Shown piece after piece: positions 36,328 to 47,239 of a stretch of DNA of 64,000 nt (the first letter of the stretch is position 1; each line of letters opens with the position of its first letter). This DNA comes from Labia minor (lineage: Eukaryota > Arthropoda > Insecta > Dermaptera > Spongiphoridae). Location of the stretch: assembly GCA_963082975.1 (NCBI GenBank), contig OY720344.1, forward strand, positions 65,004,546 through 65,068,545, read 5' to 3'. The position numbers and the translations under genes are program-made. The notes below the pieces were generated by a model. It saw nothing but the letters and a program-made list of their open reading frames with translations, did not search any database and had not been told where the DNA came from.

Positions 36328-36856
36328 GTAAATGTACCAGTAGTTGGCACTATAATGACAACTTTATGAGAAAAATTTGATATCTTCTATTTTTTATCAG
36401 ATATCAATTTGAGTTTTGAGTGATATGATTCATTGGTTAATAATGAAGAATTTATCTGCAAATAATGCAATTTTCTATTTTTTTATTTTTTATAATTTTT
36501 TTTAACATTAGTATCTAAAAGCACCAGTAGTTGACACCCTTAAAATTAGGTAATATGGACATTCAATTAATAATATTTGATATTGATGTCAATACTAATA
36601 AATAAAAATAAAAATAAAAATTAGTGATTTACCTCATTAAGTATTTGAAGAGCAAAATATTAAATTATCCATCTGTTCGATTCTATAAAAAGTAATTGTT
36701 GTTTACTCAGAAGGTGACTCAAGATTTTTATATTTACACATCTTCAACAGAGAAGGAATTACTTTCATATAACACGCATTTAAAAATGTTTAGACAGAAA
36801 TAAGTCTTATTATCCGATATTAAATGTTCAACTGTCAACTACTGGTACATTTACCC
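36328..36856. mobile_element. MITE with GTAAATGTACCAGTAGTTG termini
   Basis: The left end GTAAATGTACCAGTAGTTG is mirrored at the right by CAACTACTGGTACATTTAC plus CC. It is flanked by TATATAAG on both sides (36320-36327 and 36857-36864), an 8-bp duplication. A further ACCAGTAGTTGACACCC copy lies inside at about 36520. No coding sequence. The insertion point lies at the outer edge of the LTR that follows. The superfamily is uncertain. Confidence 0.75.
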
Positions 36857-36858
36857 TA

Positions 36859-37098
36859 TATAAGATTTGCGTAGTTACCTCTATTCAAATTAAAGACTTC
36901 AACGTTTAATTAATAGAAAAGGAATTATTGGAAAAACACGATGAAATATACAGCACAATACAAATGTAAAACAATATAAATTAGTTCGTGGAGCGGCCGT
37001 GGATGCTGACTCTATCGTGGTCCAGTCTACTTCCTTGTACCTGCGGCCTGTCGCCCTCGAGACGCAGGCAGCCAACTCCGGAATATAAAAACCCTACA
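36859..37098 (-). repeat. 3' LTR
   Basis: Matches the other LTR over almost all its length, from TTTGCGTAGTTACC to AAAAACCCTACA. Its outer edge reads TATAAG where the 5' LTR has TGTAAA, and this is where the MITE with the TATATAAG duplication inserted. Confidence 0.85.
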
Positions 37099-38121
37099 GT
37101 TCGGCCTTTCCTGACTCGACCTGCTCGTCCTCGTGGTCTTCGTTTGTCTTCTCCTGACATGGTGTTAACGCAGGGGTTCCAAACTTTCATTTGGTAAGCT
37201 GCATTGGTAGTAACGCGAGGTCCATCATCAATTATATCAAATATGAAATGTTTTTTCGGATATTTAACATCTGTATCTGAATCTGTATTACTGAGAACAT
37301 TTTTAGAATTTCTGTGAGATCCAATTTCATCATCTTTTCTTTTTTCATTACTATATTCAGTATTTCCAAAATCTTTACTCTTCTTTTTCTCTCCTTCCTT
37401 CAAAGATTTCTCCCTTTCGTCACCACCTTCATCCTTTCGTTTACACTTTTTCTTTAGGTTCTTCTTTGTTTTTATCTTCATTTACTTTAGCAAGTTTCGC
37501 AGTTGTTTTAGAATTAATATTTAGACGAGGACGTTTAGCTTCATATGCACTACCTTGTGAACTCAATCTTCCTTTATGTTCAATTTCAGCAGGAGGGGTA
37601 AATTGATTCATTTTATCTTTATCCTCTTCAACATTTTCATTTGTGTGTATCTCCTCCTGTTTATCAAACTCTCTATAACCTTGATATATTATTTGGAGAA
37701 TGTCCAGTTCTTCTTCAGGTGGAACGTGCGTCTTTCTGGTCAATTTATATGGGTTTGAGTCTGTCGTAATACTAATAGTAAGGGAATCGCGACCCATTAT
37801 CATTGGTACACTAAGGAAGTGATCCGGAACCACATGGATGGTAGCTTTCACGGGAATATCATCGATTCGGATTGTTGTTTGGAAGTTACCAGCAGAAACG
37901 CCTCTGGTATTGCTGAAGATGCTTAATGTCAATTTTGTGTTTGTAAGCTTCTTCGTTGAAAGTTGTCTGAATTCTTCATGTCGAATGAGTGTTACATTGC
38001 TTCCAGTATCAATGAGACACTTTGAGAGCTTATTGTCTATTAATACCGAAATTAAAACGTTCAATGCAGTAAGCGGATCGGTTTTCCTTTTAATCAGGAC
38101 AATCTCTTGACTTATTGCCAA
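37099..38121 (-). pseudogene. retropepsin-type protease region of the LTR element
   Basis: An open frame on the minus strand runs 38121-37441 (226 codons). The start is arbitrary: the first Met lies inside the polyprotein, just after the zinc knuckle. Residues about 37-44 (LIDTGSNV) form the D-T/S-G active site of a retroviral-type aspartic protease. IMGRDSL about 70 residues later is the usual second conserved loop (I-x-G-x-D). The C-terminal third is Lys/Glu-rich and unlike protease. A second overlapping frame (37481-36981), also Lys/Glu-rich, continues it and runs into the LTR. No polymerase motifs follow, so pol was deleted or never present. Confidence 0.85.
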
Positions 38122-38139
38122 GAGGTTGCTGTTGAAACA

Positions 38140-39180
38140 CTTTGGTCCCTTTGTCTTGTAGGGACAATCAACTGCGGTGTGTTTTTTTTACCACAATTGA
38201 TACATCTTTCTCTGAGGCGAGTTTCGGTGTTAATTCATGGCTGGCATCTTTGGTAACTCTGGTTTGGTTGTGATCCAGTAGGTGGTAGGCGTTCTTCATT
38301 AATCCTGCTTTTCAGAAGCTTCGTAAAGAGAAACTTTATTTTTAAAATCTTCATAATCAGTAGCACCGTAAAGAAGAGCTTTATTGGTGGATTTATTATC
38401 GATTACGTCTATTATATACTGGATGGTCCAACCTAATTTGACTAGCTATTTCTCTCATATGTATAACATATTCGTGTATTGTTTCGTCTGGTTTTTTCAT
38501 TCTTTTCGTGTATCTCTGCGCTGTTTGTTATTTTTTTGAATTCGTTGTGCAGCAGCTTCCTGAGCTTTTCACACGTCGTAATGCCCTTTTCAAATTGAAT
38601 CCACATCTTGGCCGGACCTTTGAGAAGTTTCTTGGCGTATGTGACCTTATGAAGATCACTCCATTGAGCTACAGCTGCGATTTCCTTAGTCTTCTATCCA
38701 TCTGTCGATCGGGTATCCATCTTTACTGTTGAACGGTCGGATGGTATCTTCTATATGTCGAAAAATTAGAAGTTTCTCTCTCCGCGTTGTTTCATAATTT
38801 ATTTCAGAATTCGTTCTTCTTTCTCCGCTGCTCGTGTGTTCTTCCTCGTCGGTTTCCTCCTCCTCTTCTTCCTCTCCGTAAAGGTCACATAAACAGGGTA
38901 GGATTTTGTTCGATAATTCTTCCTCGTTTCCTGCATTATTCATTTCGAGATTAAGACAAGTATCTTGAAGACGAGACAAGCTATTCTGAATTTCGCTTAG
39001 CTTGGTGGTAAATTCGTCTGAGTATTTTTCAAAAGGAAATCCCTCGAATTGGAGAATTTTCTTTCTATTTACTCTTCCACTTGTATCTCCCGATATGATT
39101 ATATTTAATCCTTTCAGGTTTGATGCCGATGTATTAGTTATGTTTCTTCTTAACGTATCGGAAACTTTAAGTCTTGGCAT
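38140..39180 (-). pseudogene. gag of the LTR element, frame-broken
   Basis: The first part is an open frame from ATG at 39180 to a stop at 38686 (164 codons) with an acidic tract (EEEEEETDEEE) near residue 105 and the retrotransposon-gag signature DGYPIDRWIED at its end. The capsid-like continuation (VTYAKKLLKGPAKMWIQFEK and on) lies in another frame at about 38670-38560, so a stop or frameshift separates the halves. A CCHC-type zinc knuckle (CINCG ... HTAVDC) lies at about 38205-38165 and is broken by a shift within a run of A's (T's on the plus strand, 38188). Structural role: capsid and RNA packaging. The product is not made intact by this copy. Confidence 0.85.
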
Positions 39181-39378
39181 TTTTGAAATTCGCGGGCGTA
39201 AAAAATTTAAAAAAAGCCGTTTCTCAATTTATACTTCAGTAGATAGGTGACAGTAACGTCAGTTGTTATTTTATACTTTGGCCGCTAGATGGCACTCGTT
39301 AGGGGTTGTCGTTTATCCGTAGGGTGCATCTGTTGTATCTACCTGATGACGCTTCTGTGTTCCTGTGACTCGTTTTCA

Positions 39379-39396
39379 ATCTCGGACGAGATCCCA
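39379..39396 (-). promoter_or_regulatory. primer binding site, tRNA-Pro-like
   Basis: Four bases inside the 5' LTR the minus strand reads TGGGATCTCGTCCGAGAT. This differs at three positions from the 18-nt complement of the tRNA-Pro 3' end that primes many retroviruses. Its position just after the 5' LTR is as expected. Confidence 0.65.
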
Positions 39397-39400
39397 AATT

Positions 39401-39636
39401 TGTAAAATTTGCTTAGTTACCTCTATTCAAATTAAAGACTTCAACGCTTAATTAATAGAAAAGGAATTATTGAAAAACCACAATGTAAAACAATATAAAC
39501 TAGTTCGTGGAGCGGCCGTGGATGCTGACTCTATCGTGGTTCGTCTCATAATCATGGCGTCTACTTCCTTGTACCTGCGGCCTGTCGCCCTCGAGAGAGA
39601 CGCAGGCAGCCAACTCCGGAATATAAAAACCCTACA
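39401..39636 (-). repeat. 5' LTR
   Basis: 236-bp direct repeat of the 36859-37098 LTR. In element orientation it starts TGTAGGG at 39636 and ends TTTTACA at 39401, keeping the TG...CA ends. Outside it the plus strand continues TATATATA, consistent with the ATATA before the other LTR (before the MITE insertion). Confidence 0.88.
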
Positions 39637-39639
39637 TAT

Positions 39640-41940
39640 ATATATGTATATTTTAATATATTCCTCTTGGGAGATGATATATATTAAATATACTATTATT
39701 ATTGAGCAGCCTTCCTTATCAATGAGCTTATTTATTCTTCAATCACCTTTCTTATTTCCCTACATCGAGAAATTTTAGCCCCATCTCCTTTATTTTCCTA
39801 TAAATACTTATAAGATATATATTTTTCTTAAATAAATAGTTAGTAGTTTCTTTTGATTAATTCTAAAAAAAATTGTATCTGGATTTTTCAAATTTTTTAT
39901 CTTAATATGTATTATAATATAGATAAGATCTAATTTATCATATGCTAAGAGGAGAATGCCAGGTGTATGTAAAAAAAGTCATAAATCGATAAAATATAAT
40001 TATTATGACATTGATAAACACCATTCAAAATAAGGATGTCTTTTTTTCACCTATTATAAGTACCTCTTAAAAATGGATTGAAAACTCAACTCCAATTGGT
40101 TATTAAATTCCATACTTGACTTGAACAAAAATCATACTTCTGATTGAAAAAATATAAATGATTGAATTAGTTCAGGCCAAGAGGCTTGCGCTTTAAACAT
40201 GTCGGTTACACGTGACTGACAAGTAAAATCAGTTGTGGAGTTTCGGAGGATGATATATTGATACTTCAATAAATATATTATCAATCAATCATTCATCAGC
40301 CTATTTAAAATGAGATATCTTTTAACAATATTAAATAAAAATAAATTATTTTCTCGATTTGATATCTAAAAACTGTATTTTTTGGTTATCTAAAATATCA
40401 GGGTTTATTATAATATTCCTAGAGAACCTATCTCTTGCTAATCATTTTAAAAATTAATTCCTTTTCTATTTGCTACATGGTATTCTAAACATAAAATATA
40501 ATAAATTATAATATCATTTATTAATCTATTGAATATTTATATTTATAATTAGCTATCCAGATGACAATCTATATAATTGATTTATTATTAAAATAATTGC
40601 TCAATATAATATATATTGTCTGTTAACTTATATTCATTTAGTAGATGTTGGATCGATATTTCTAAGTATATTGGCTTAATTCTTAATATTTATATTTGTA
40701 TGATAAAGTCATTATTCAACAGAACGAATAATTTTAAACTTAATAAAATTAATAAGACAACTCTTACATATCAAATATTGTATTTAACTTGGAAACAAAT
40801 GAAGATAAAGAAAAATATATGAGATAAATATTTTTCTAAATGAAATATATTATTAATTGAAAGATTTTAAAAAAATTGATAATAATTAATAATTTGATTT
40901 GATTTTTCTTCTACTCATTCTTCAAAATTACTAGATAGTGTAAATAATACTTGATATAGAGAGTATAAATAGAGTATAAATAATATTCGATTAATACAAA
41001 TAAAATTAAAAAAAAATATTCCGATCAGAACATTAAGTAAAACCTAGTTAGTGTAATTTTTTTTCTTTTGTAGTCTCCAAATACAAAAACAAATTGATTT
41101 ATATCATGAGAAATAAATAAACATTCTCTTTTCCTAGTGTTTTATCACCCTTTTTACCATTCTATATAATTCAATATATATATATATATATATATTATAT
41201 GGAAAAACCTCTTACAATACATTAGATAATGAATAACATGAATAGAGGGGAGTGAGAGTTACGAAATCGGGAATCCCTATTAGAAACAGCAGTAAATATA
41301 AAGGCGAAGATGATTTTAACAGCAAATTTACGATTTCATTTAACTAAATAGTAAATCGATTCTAAATACTTCCAAAAGACAAATCTAATTGTTCATTTGA
41401 ATAAACTTTATAAAAAAACTATAATATTATAAAACTAGAAAATAAATATTTAAAACATATATTATATGAATAACAAATACACTTCTTTGCAATATTTAGA
41501 AATATAATATTTTAAAAAAACATATGGTATTTGAGGGGTCGATATTTGGGTGATTCAATTTATTTCCTCTCCTTGCGTTTTTCCACCTGCCTAGATCGTT
41601 TTCCTTTGCTTTATGCAGGTTATGCTTTTGATCGTTCTCATTAAACGTGGGCTGAATATGTTTGATACATGAACATCTACTATCTATTCCCTGGCGATGT
41701 AAATATCATAATCACATGATTTCTAACAAGTAAACAATCTTAATGGAGTGAATTAAGATATGATAATAGCTCTTACATACAGGCCATTAGTAATATATAC
41801 CCGGTTTATTTAATTATTTTTAATTAATTGAACATTTTTTTTAATATTTAGAATTATTTAATTATGATTTTAAGTGAGTGAATGTCTAAAAATATACAAG
41901 AACTTTTCTGAATAATTGTTTGTAAATAAATATCTAATCT
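39640..41940. other. AT-rich unique DNA, no gene seen
   Basis: No gene supported. An (AT)n run lies at about 41174-41196. Confidence 0.5.
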
Positions 41941-41944
41941 ATGA

Positions 41945-42118
41945 ATCTCTGTGGCTCTACAGAACACGAAAGTTTCTGGCCGCAGCAACATATTACTCCA
42001 AATGTTCCTATCCTGAGCTATAACCATCCATACTCAGACTTTCTCCCTTCTCTCTTTACTCTTGCTCAAGTCCCCCACCGCATCCTTTGTCTTCCAAGCA
42101 GACGTTTCTCAGCTAGTT
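41945..42118 (-). mobile_element. LINE 3' end, truncated copy
   Basis: On the minus strand this holds the terminal about 170 bp of the recurrent LINE, ending at the stop and 3' tail near 41945. It lies in tandem with the next copy, separated by about 35 bp. Confidence 0.75.
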
Positions 42119-42149
42119 AATTAATAAAAGAACAATGAATAAATCTATC

Positions 42150-42904
42150 TATCTCTATGGCTCTACGGAACTCGAAAGTTCTTGGCCGCAGCAACCACAC
42201 TCCTCTAAGTATTCCTATTCTGAGCCACAACCTTCCAGTCCCTATCCTCTCCGATCTCTCTCACGTTCCTTCCCACATTATTCACCCACCGCGTCCTCTG
42301 TCTTCCAAGCGGACGTTTCCCACTCGGTCTCCCTACCAATATAGTTTTCGCCATTCTATCTTCTCCCTTTCTAGCCATGTGTTCTACCCACCGCAGCTTT
42401 CTCGATTTTATAATTCTAACTATATCTGGAGATGCATAGAGGTCATGCAATTCCTCGTACCCCGGTGACCTCATCTTTCTTTGGCCCATAAATGCTGCGA
42501 AGAATCCTAATCTCAAATACTATAAATCTAATCTCGTCACCTAAGGTCATATATCATGCCTCACACCCATATAATACAACCGGTAAAATAATTGTTTTAT
42601 ATATTTTAATTTTTATCCTCTTTAATAATAATTTTGACGCGATAAGCCCCTTTACTGCATGATAACAGGCGATCCCGATTGCAACCTCGCTTTAAACTCA
42701 TCTCGAATATTATTATCAAATTCTATATCTTGTATGATAAGATTTGTGTGTTAATACTGTGTTATTACTCTGTTACTAAATACTTTGTCTTAGATTTATT
42801 AATTTCCAGTCCCACCTCTTTTCCTGCTTCGATTAATTTTTCTACGCTATCTATGTGATTGCAATTGCCGAATCTCATATTATATTTAAGTCGTCTGCGT
42901 AACC
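42150..42904 (-). pseudogene. LINE ORF2 C-terminal region, cut at YADD
   Basis: Minus-strand remains of reverse transcriptase from the catalytic box GYADDLN (about 42904-42884) to the end of ORF2. A 103-codon stretch (42516-42205) stays open and reads EELHDLYASPDIVRIIKSRK, followed by LRWVEHMARKGEDRM, then GRPSGKRPLGRQ and DWKVVAQNRNT. Earlier parts are full of stops. The 3' tail is GATAGATAG (42135-42155). The 5' side ends exactly at the YADD box, where a hAT-type end (CAGGAGTGTCAAACTC) begins at 42905. The plus-strand frames here are shadows. Confidence 0.88.
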
Positions 42905-43310
42905 CAGGAGTGTCAAACTCGCGGCCTCTAAAAAAATAAAAGGTAAAATGTTTTTCGCGATCAGACTTTCGACTTCCAATTTGTCTGCGGCCCGCCTAAA
43001 GTCAAACCTGAATTTTTTTGTTTAATTCGACTTCGTTTGACAATGAAAAAATAAATATAAAATAGTAATTTAATAAAAAATAAACACGAAAATAGATAAA
43101 AAAAAAATAACATAAAATTAACTAAAAAAAATTTATTATAAGAATTAACAAAAAATTTAACAACAAAACATTAAAAAATTTCCTTATTTTTGGAATATAT
43201 CTCCACTTTTTAATATTTTTATTTTTATTTTTAAATATCGATGCACTCGGCGAGCTTCGATGCATGAAACTCCAGTCGTTGCACCTTTACCGCGCGACTG
43301 ATATATTTAG
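42905..43310. mobile_element. hAT-type fragment, left end only
   Basis: Begins CAGGAGTGTCAAACTCGCGG and soon has TGCGGCCCGCCTAAAGTC, like the ends of many hAT elements with a CAGGGGTGTCAAAC terminus. It interrupts the LINE precisely at 42904/42905. No right terminal repeat or matching 8-bp duplication (expected GCGTAACC) is found, so its right limit is a guess based on the end of the GC-richer patch. Confidence 0.5.
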
Positions 43311-45375
43311 ATAATAAATACAACATTTTTTACCATCTTTCTAAGACAATTACTAAGCCGTATTTGGATATATTTTATTAAAATAAATATTTTTCATTTT
43401 ATTTCAAAATTAAATAATAAATTTTAAAATATTTTAAATATTAAAAATCATTATATAATACAATATCAATTAATGAAAAAAAAGATAGATGCCATTTGTG
43501 ACGACACCCATATATAAATTTTAATTAAGAAAAAATTAATGAAGATGATTTGTTTTCAAGTTGAAACCAATACAGATCGATTTGTATTTATAAATATTAT
43601 CTATAGTGTGAAGTAAAAAAATGGTAATAGCCTAGACAAATCAGGATCTAGATATCTAGATTGTTACACAATAATATATAATAATTATTATATAATCATC
43701 AGATGAACCATTTACCTAGAAGGTTTTATTAATTTATATATACAATATATATTCATTTTTTTATTTTTAAATGTTAAAAACATTATTTAATACAAAGAAA
43801 TCGTTAAATATTTAGATAAAAATCAATTACTTTTCTTTAATTACTGAATCTAAATAAAAGCATTCTTATAAAAATTAATTTAATTTCATAGAAACTTTTT
43901 TGTTTTATTTTTCAACTTCAGAGTAAATAAATACATAGTCTTCATTTTCTATTTAATGTTTCATTTTAAGTGGTTAAGCTTAAATTAATTCTGCCACTTA
44001 TTTTCTTTTTCATTTCAATTCTTTCGAACTAACTAATCATTAAACACATCCAGGTATAAATTGAAGAGAGGGAATATTTCTTTTGATCTTTATTTATATT
44101 TACTTACATTCAAGTTCATCGAACGCAACTGAATTCAAATTAATTTAATTGACAGCAGTCACATTACTTACTAATCAATAATTGCTTTAGAAATTTTCTA
44201 TTATAAGAAATAATCCTATTTATAAAAATGTCACTATTATTTCTATTCAGACTAAACAATAAAAACTTGATTATTTGATAATTTAAAAATGATATTTAAA
44301 TTAATAATTTAACAGAGTCGTTTTATTTTAATAAATTAAATTTAAAATTAATAATTGTAACTTTTAGTATTTAGAAGATTTATTGATAAATTATTAATTA
44401 ATTAGTAATAATTATTTATTTATGTGAATAATTTGATTTCTATAATATCTAATAATATTAGAATATATAATGAGAGGCACATCTATTTTTTTATTTTGCA
44501 ATAATATGAAGATAACGAGTAAATGATGAATTTGTAATTATAATTTGATATTCCTAGAATACCTTTTGAAATTGAGATGAGGTGGTCCTATGACTTGAAT
44601 ACCATTTAGGGATAATGAAATTGATTCATGGTCAAATGGTCAGAAAGGCATGCAGTATATCTAAAATCTTCCATTACCATATAAAATTAACTTATGAGTG
44701 CAACATACGATATTTACATTCGTACATACGCATATATGACTGATTTTCAGTACTTATTTCGCATCTAGCTTTAATTTGAATATCTAAAACAATTCATTTA
44801 TTATTAAATTATTTTAATGTAATTTATTTTGTAAACAATTTGCTAGTTGTTGTACATAGTCACATACACATTAATTATCATTGAAAACTAGACAATAAAC
44901 TTTCTAAATGAGATTGTTCCAAACTGATCATGTTAAAAGTTACAAACAAAAATATGAACGGATTTTATTATTAAAAATATGAAATCATAAATTAATTATC
45001 ATGTGGAATAATAGACTATCATATTTAATTGGGACAAAGTGAAGTAACAATAAACTATAAACTAAAGCTTTAGAGTTGATTGAAATTGTAGTTTTAATTA
45101 ATATAATTCCTATAAAATCTTAAATACTTATAAATAAATAAATATATATAAAATTTTTATATCTTAGAAAAATAAATATCTATTGACAATCGGTATAACA
45201 TATCTTTAATCCATGTAACTATAAAGTAGTTATAGTCCCTACTACACCTGGTATTTGTTTAGTTTTACATCAAAATGAACATGGTTGCATATTTAACAGG
45301 GGCTATACTTGATTAAACTGTTAAAATTAGACTAAAATTTTAGTTATTATCTATATCTATATATATATAAATATT
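43311..45375. other. AT-rich unique DNA, no gene seen
   Basis: No supported gene. A weak trace of family A-like sequence (AAAAATTAATGAAGATGATT) occurs near 43530. Confidence 0.5.
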
Positions 45376-45379
45376 ATAA

Positions 45380-45708
45380 CTATCAGATTTATCAGGGATA
45401 TAATCACGTATTTTTCTCGACTTTTCGGCACCCAGTTAGCCTCGGTCTATTGTCCAGTACGGACGTGTGCCACAATCAGGATTGCCCAGGATTCTTCGGA
45501 GCTCCACAGCAACGCAGTGAGTACAAAACCATCCAACCTATCAACCCAAAATCCTGATATTAACCCTTGGTCACATAGACTAAGACCCAGAATCCCAAAA
45601 ATATTCCCACCTAAATAATCTCTTGAAAATGGCGCCAAAATTGGTGCCGAAACGTCGAGAAAACAATCTCACAAAAATACGTGATTATATCCCTGATAAA
45701 TCTGATAG
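45380..45708. mobile_element. MITE with about 40-bp inverted termini
   Basis: The left end CTATCAGATTTATCAGGGAT, continuing ATAATCACGTATTTTT, is perfectly mirrored at 45673-45708. Inside, CTCGACTTTTCGGCACC (45416) is mirrored by GGTGCCGAAACGTCGAG (45644), offset by about 10 bp. TAA flanks both sides. Total 329 bp and no transposase. GGTGCCGAAACGTC on the right follows a GGCGCC...GGTGCC stem, a layout reminiscent of decayed hammerhead cores in Penelope-like elements (see findings). The 63-codon minus-strand frame over it is chance. Confidence 0.85.
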
Positions 45709-45714
45709 TAATAA

Positions 45715-46770
45715 TAACAATATAACATTCACGGAAACCTAAACCAACATAAATATGAATAATATCTTAAATAATAATAATAATTATAAATATTTATTTG
45801 ATCCGGCATACAAAATTATACAATTTTATTATTATTATTAAGAATCTCTTAAATATGAATATTATATATATTATAAAGTAAGATTCAAAGGATAAATTTT
45901 ATAAACTACGAAAATGGGATATTTATTAAACATGTAAAACCATATGATAGTTATTATTCCTAATTGTTTTCTATTATAAACTTTAAATATTTCTTATTAA
46001 TTATCTATACACTAACTATTTAATTAAAATATAAAGATTGCTAATTCATTTTTGTATAAGTTTATTAAATAAAAATAAACATATTTATTATTATTAGAAT
46101 TATTATTTTTTAATCACAAATGAAACAGGAGGATTAATAGTGATCATATATTTTATCGTATGATTAATTGAACAGTATTATAATATATTTATACTATTAA
46201 TAATATTTATACAATTTAAATATATCCAAAGGGCATAAAAATATTTATTAGCAATTAATTATTATAAGAGCTATCATTTAATCTTAAATTTATTTTAGAA
46301 ATGTAGAAATATATGGAAAAGAGTCGAGTAGTGAAATATAAATATTTACATTGTCATCTGATATATATTATAGCTAATGGTATAATATTTTGCAAACATA
46401 ATATAAAAAGGATAGAAATAAATAATATTCAGTTTTTATTTGTTTCATAGCATGATAAATGATATTTTAACTATTGTCATTGAGATAGAGAGAGATAGAA
46501 AAAAAGAGAGTGAGAGAGGGGAATGACCCCTTTGATTTTGATAACATTTTTTTTATTTTTACGCTTCTATAAAATGATTTTTTTTTTTGTAAAGGTATAA
46601 ATCTTCTTTTGTCATATCGAAATAGAATGAAGCTCTTAAATTCAAAAGAGTTTTTGTCCAATTGTGAGGCAAGGTGACGGTTACCGCGGAGGTAAATAAG
46701 AGGGAGGGTGATGGTTTGACACAAGTAAAAATCAAGCTGATTTTTTATTTTAATAGCTTTCATCTGTAAA
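45715..46770. other. AT-rich DNA, no gene seen
   Basis: No gene supported. A GA-rich patch lies at 46484-46520. Confidence 0.5.
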
Positions 46771-47235
46771 ATGAATTTATTCGACTCACTGAGTATGGAT
46801 GAACCGCCGGGTGGCTATACGAAGATCATCGGATGGAAGAGAAGAGGCGTCACATGGCCAGCGATGCACGATTGTAATCATAACCCCCCCAAAAGGGGAT
46901 AGTGAGTGGAATAACCCCCCAAGAGATTACTAATAAGCGTTATCCCTTGAAAACACGAAAGTTTGTTTAATAAAACGTCAATGTAATGTAAGAACAATAA
47001 AATATGAAAATGAGAGAATGGCGGTTTGCTATTCGCGAACTGAATCCACGGACTGGCGCCGAGGGTGGCCCAGACGCTCAACCCCCGAGTGCAAACCCCG
47101 CGCACGCGCAGAACGGGTTAAAGAGGCGCTCGCGTCGCCACCCCCGAGTGAGCCAATTCAAGCCAAAGCACCACACGATAGTTTTTTTTTCTTAACCCCC
47201 TCCTAGAATGGGTAACAACCTGGAAAACATACCGG
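46771..47235. other. GC-rich unique block, possible exon or promoter
   Basis: About 460 bp with two GC-rich parts (about 46795-46915 and 47020-47170) in AT-rich DNA. The first contains a compact open frame from ATG at 46795 to TAG at 46900 (35 codons) reading MDEPPGGYTKIIGWKRRG and on, with an AG just upstream. ATAACCCCCCC and ATAACCCCCC motifs occur twice (46880 and 46911), with AACCCCC at 47080 and 47195. Several short frames overlap in the second part and none is convincing. It could be a CpG-rich promoter, exon, or an old transposon end pair. Confidence 0.3.
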
Positions 47236-47239
47236 TGGT

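Larger units (their letters stand above)
36859..39636 (-). mobile_element. LTR retrotransposon, non-autonomous, gag-protease only
   Basis: Two direct terminal repeats of about 240 bp (36859-37098 and 39401-39636) enclose 2.3 kb. In element orientation (minus strand) the LTRs begin TGTAGGGTTTTTATATTCCG and end in ...TTTTACA, at least in the 5' copy. The internal part holds, in order, primer binding site, gag, zinc knuckle and aspartic protease. Reverse transcriptase, RNase H and integrase are absent, so the element would need enzymes from a relative. Gag and protease are of the gypsy type known from arthropods. The LTRs differ by small insertions (a 28-bp stretch near 36936 and a gap near 37020), so insertion is not recent. 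Confidence 0.88.

Noticed and set aside
36988-39250. Plus-strand frames over the LTR element
   Set aside because: Antisense of gag, protease and LTR, which are on the minus strand.
45447-45638. 63-codon minus-strand frame
   Set aside because: Lies inside the long-TIR MITE. No domain and no start context.
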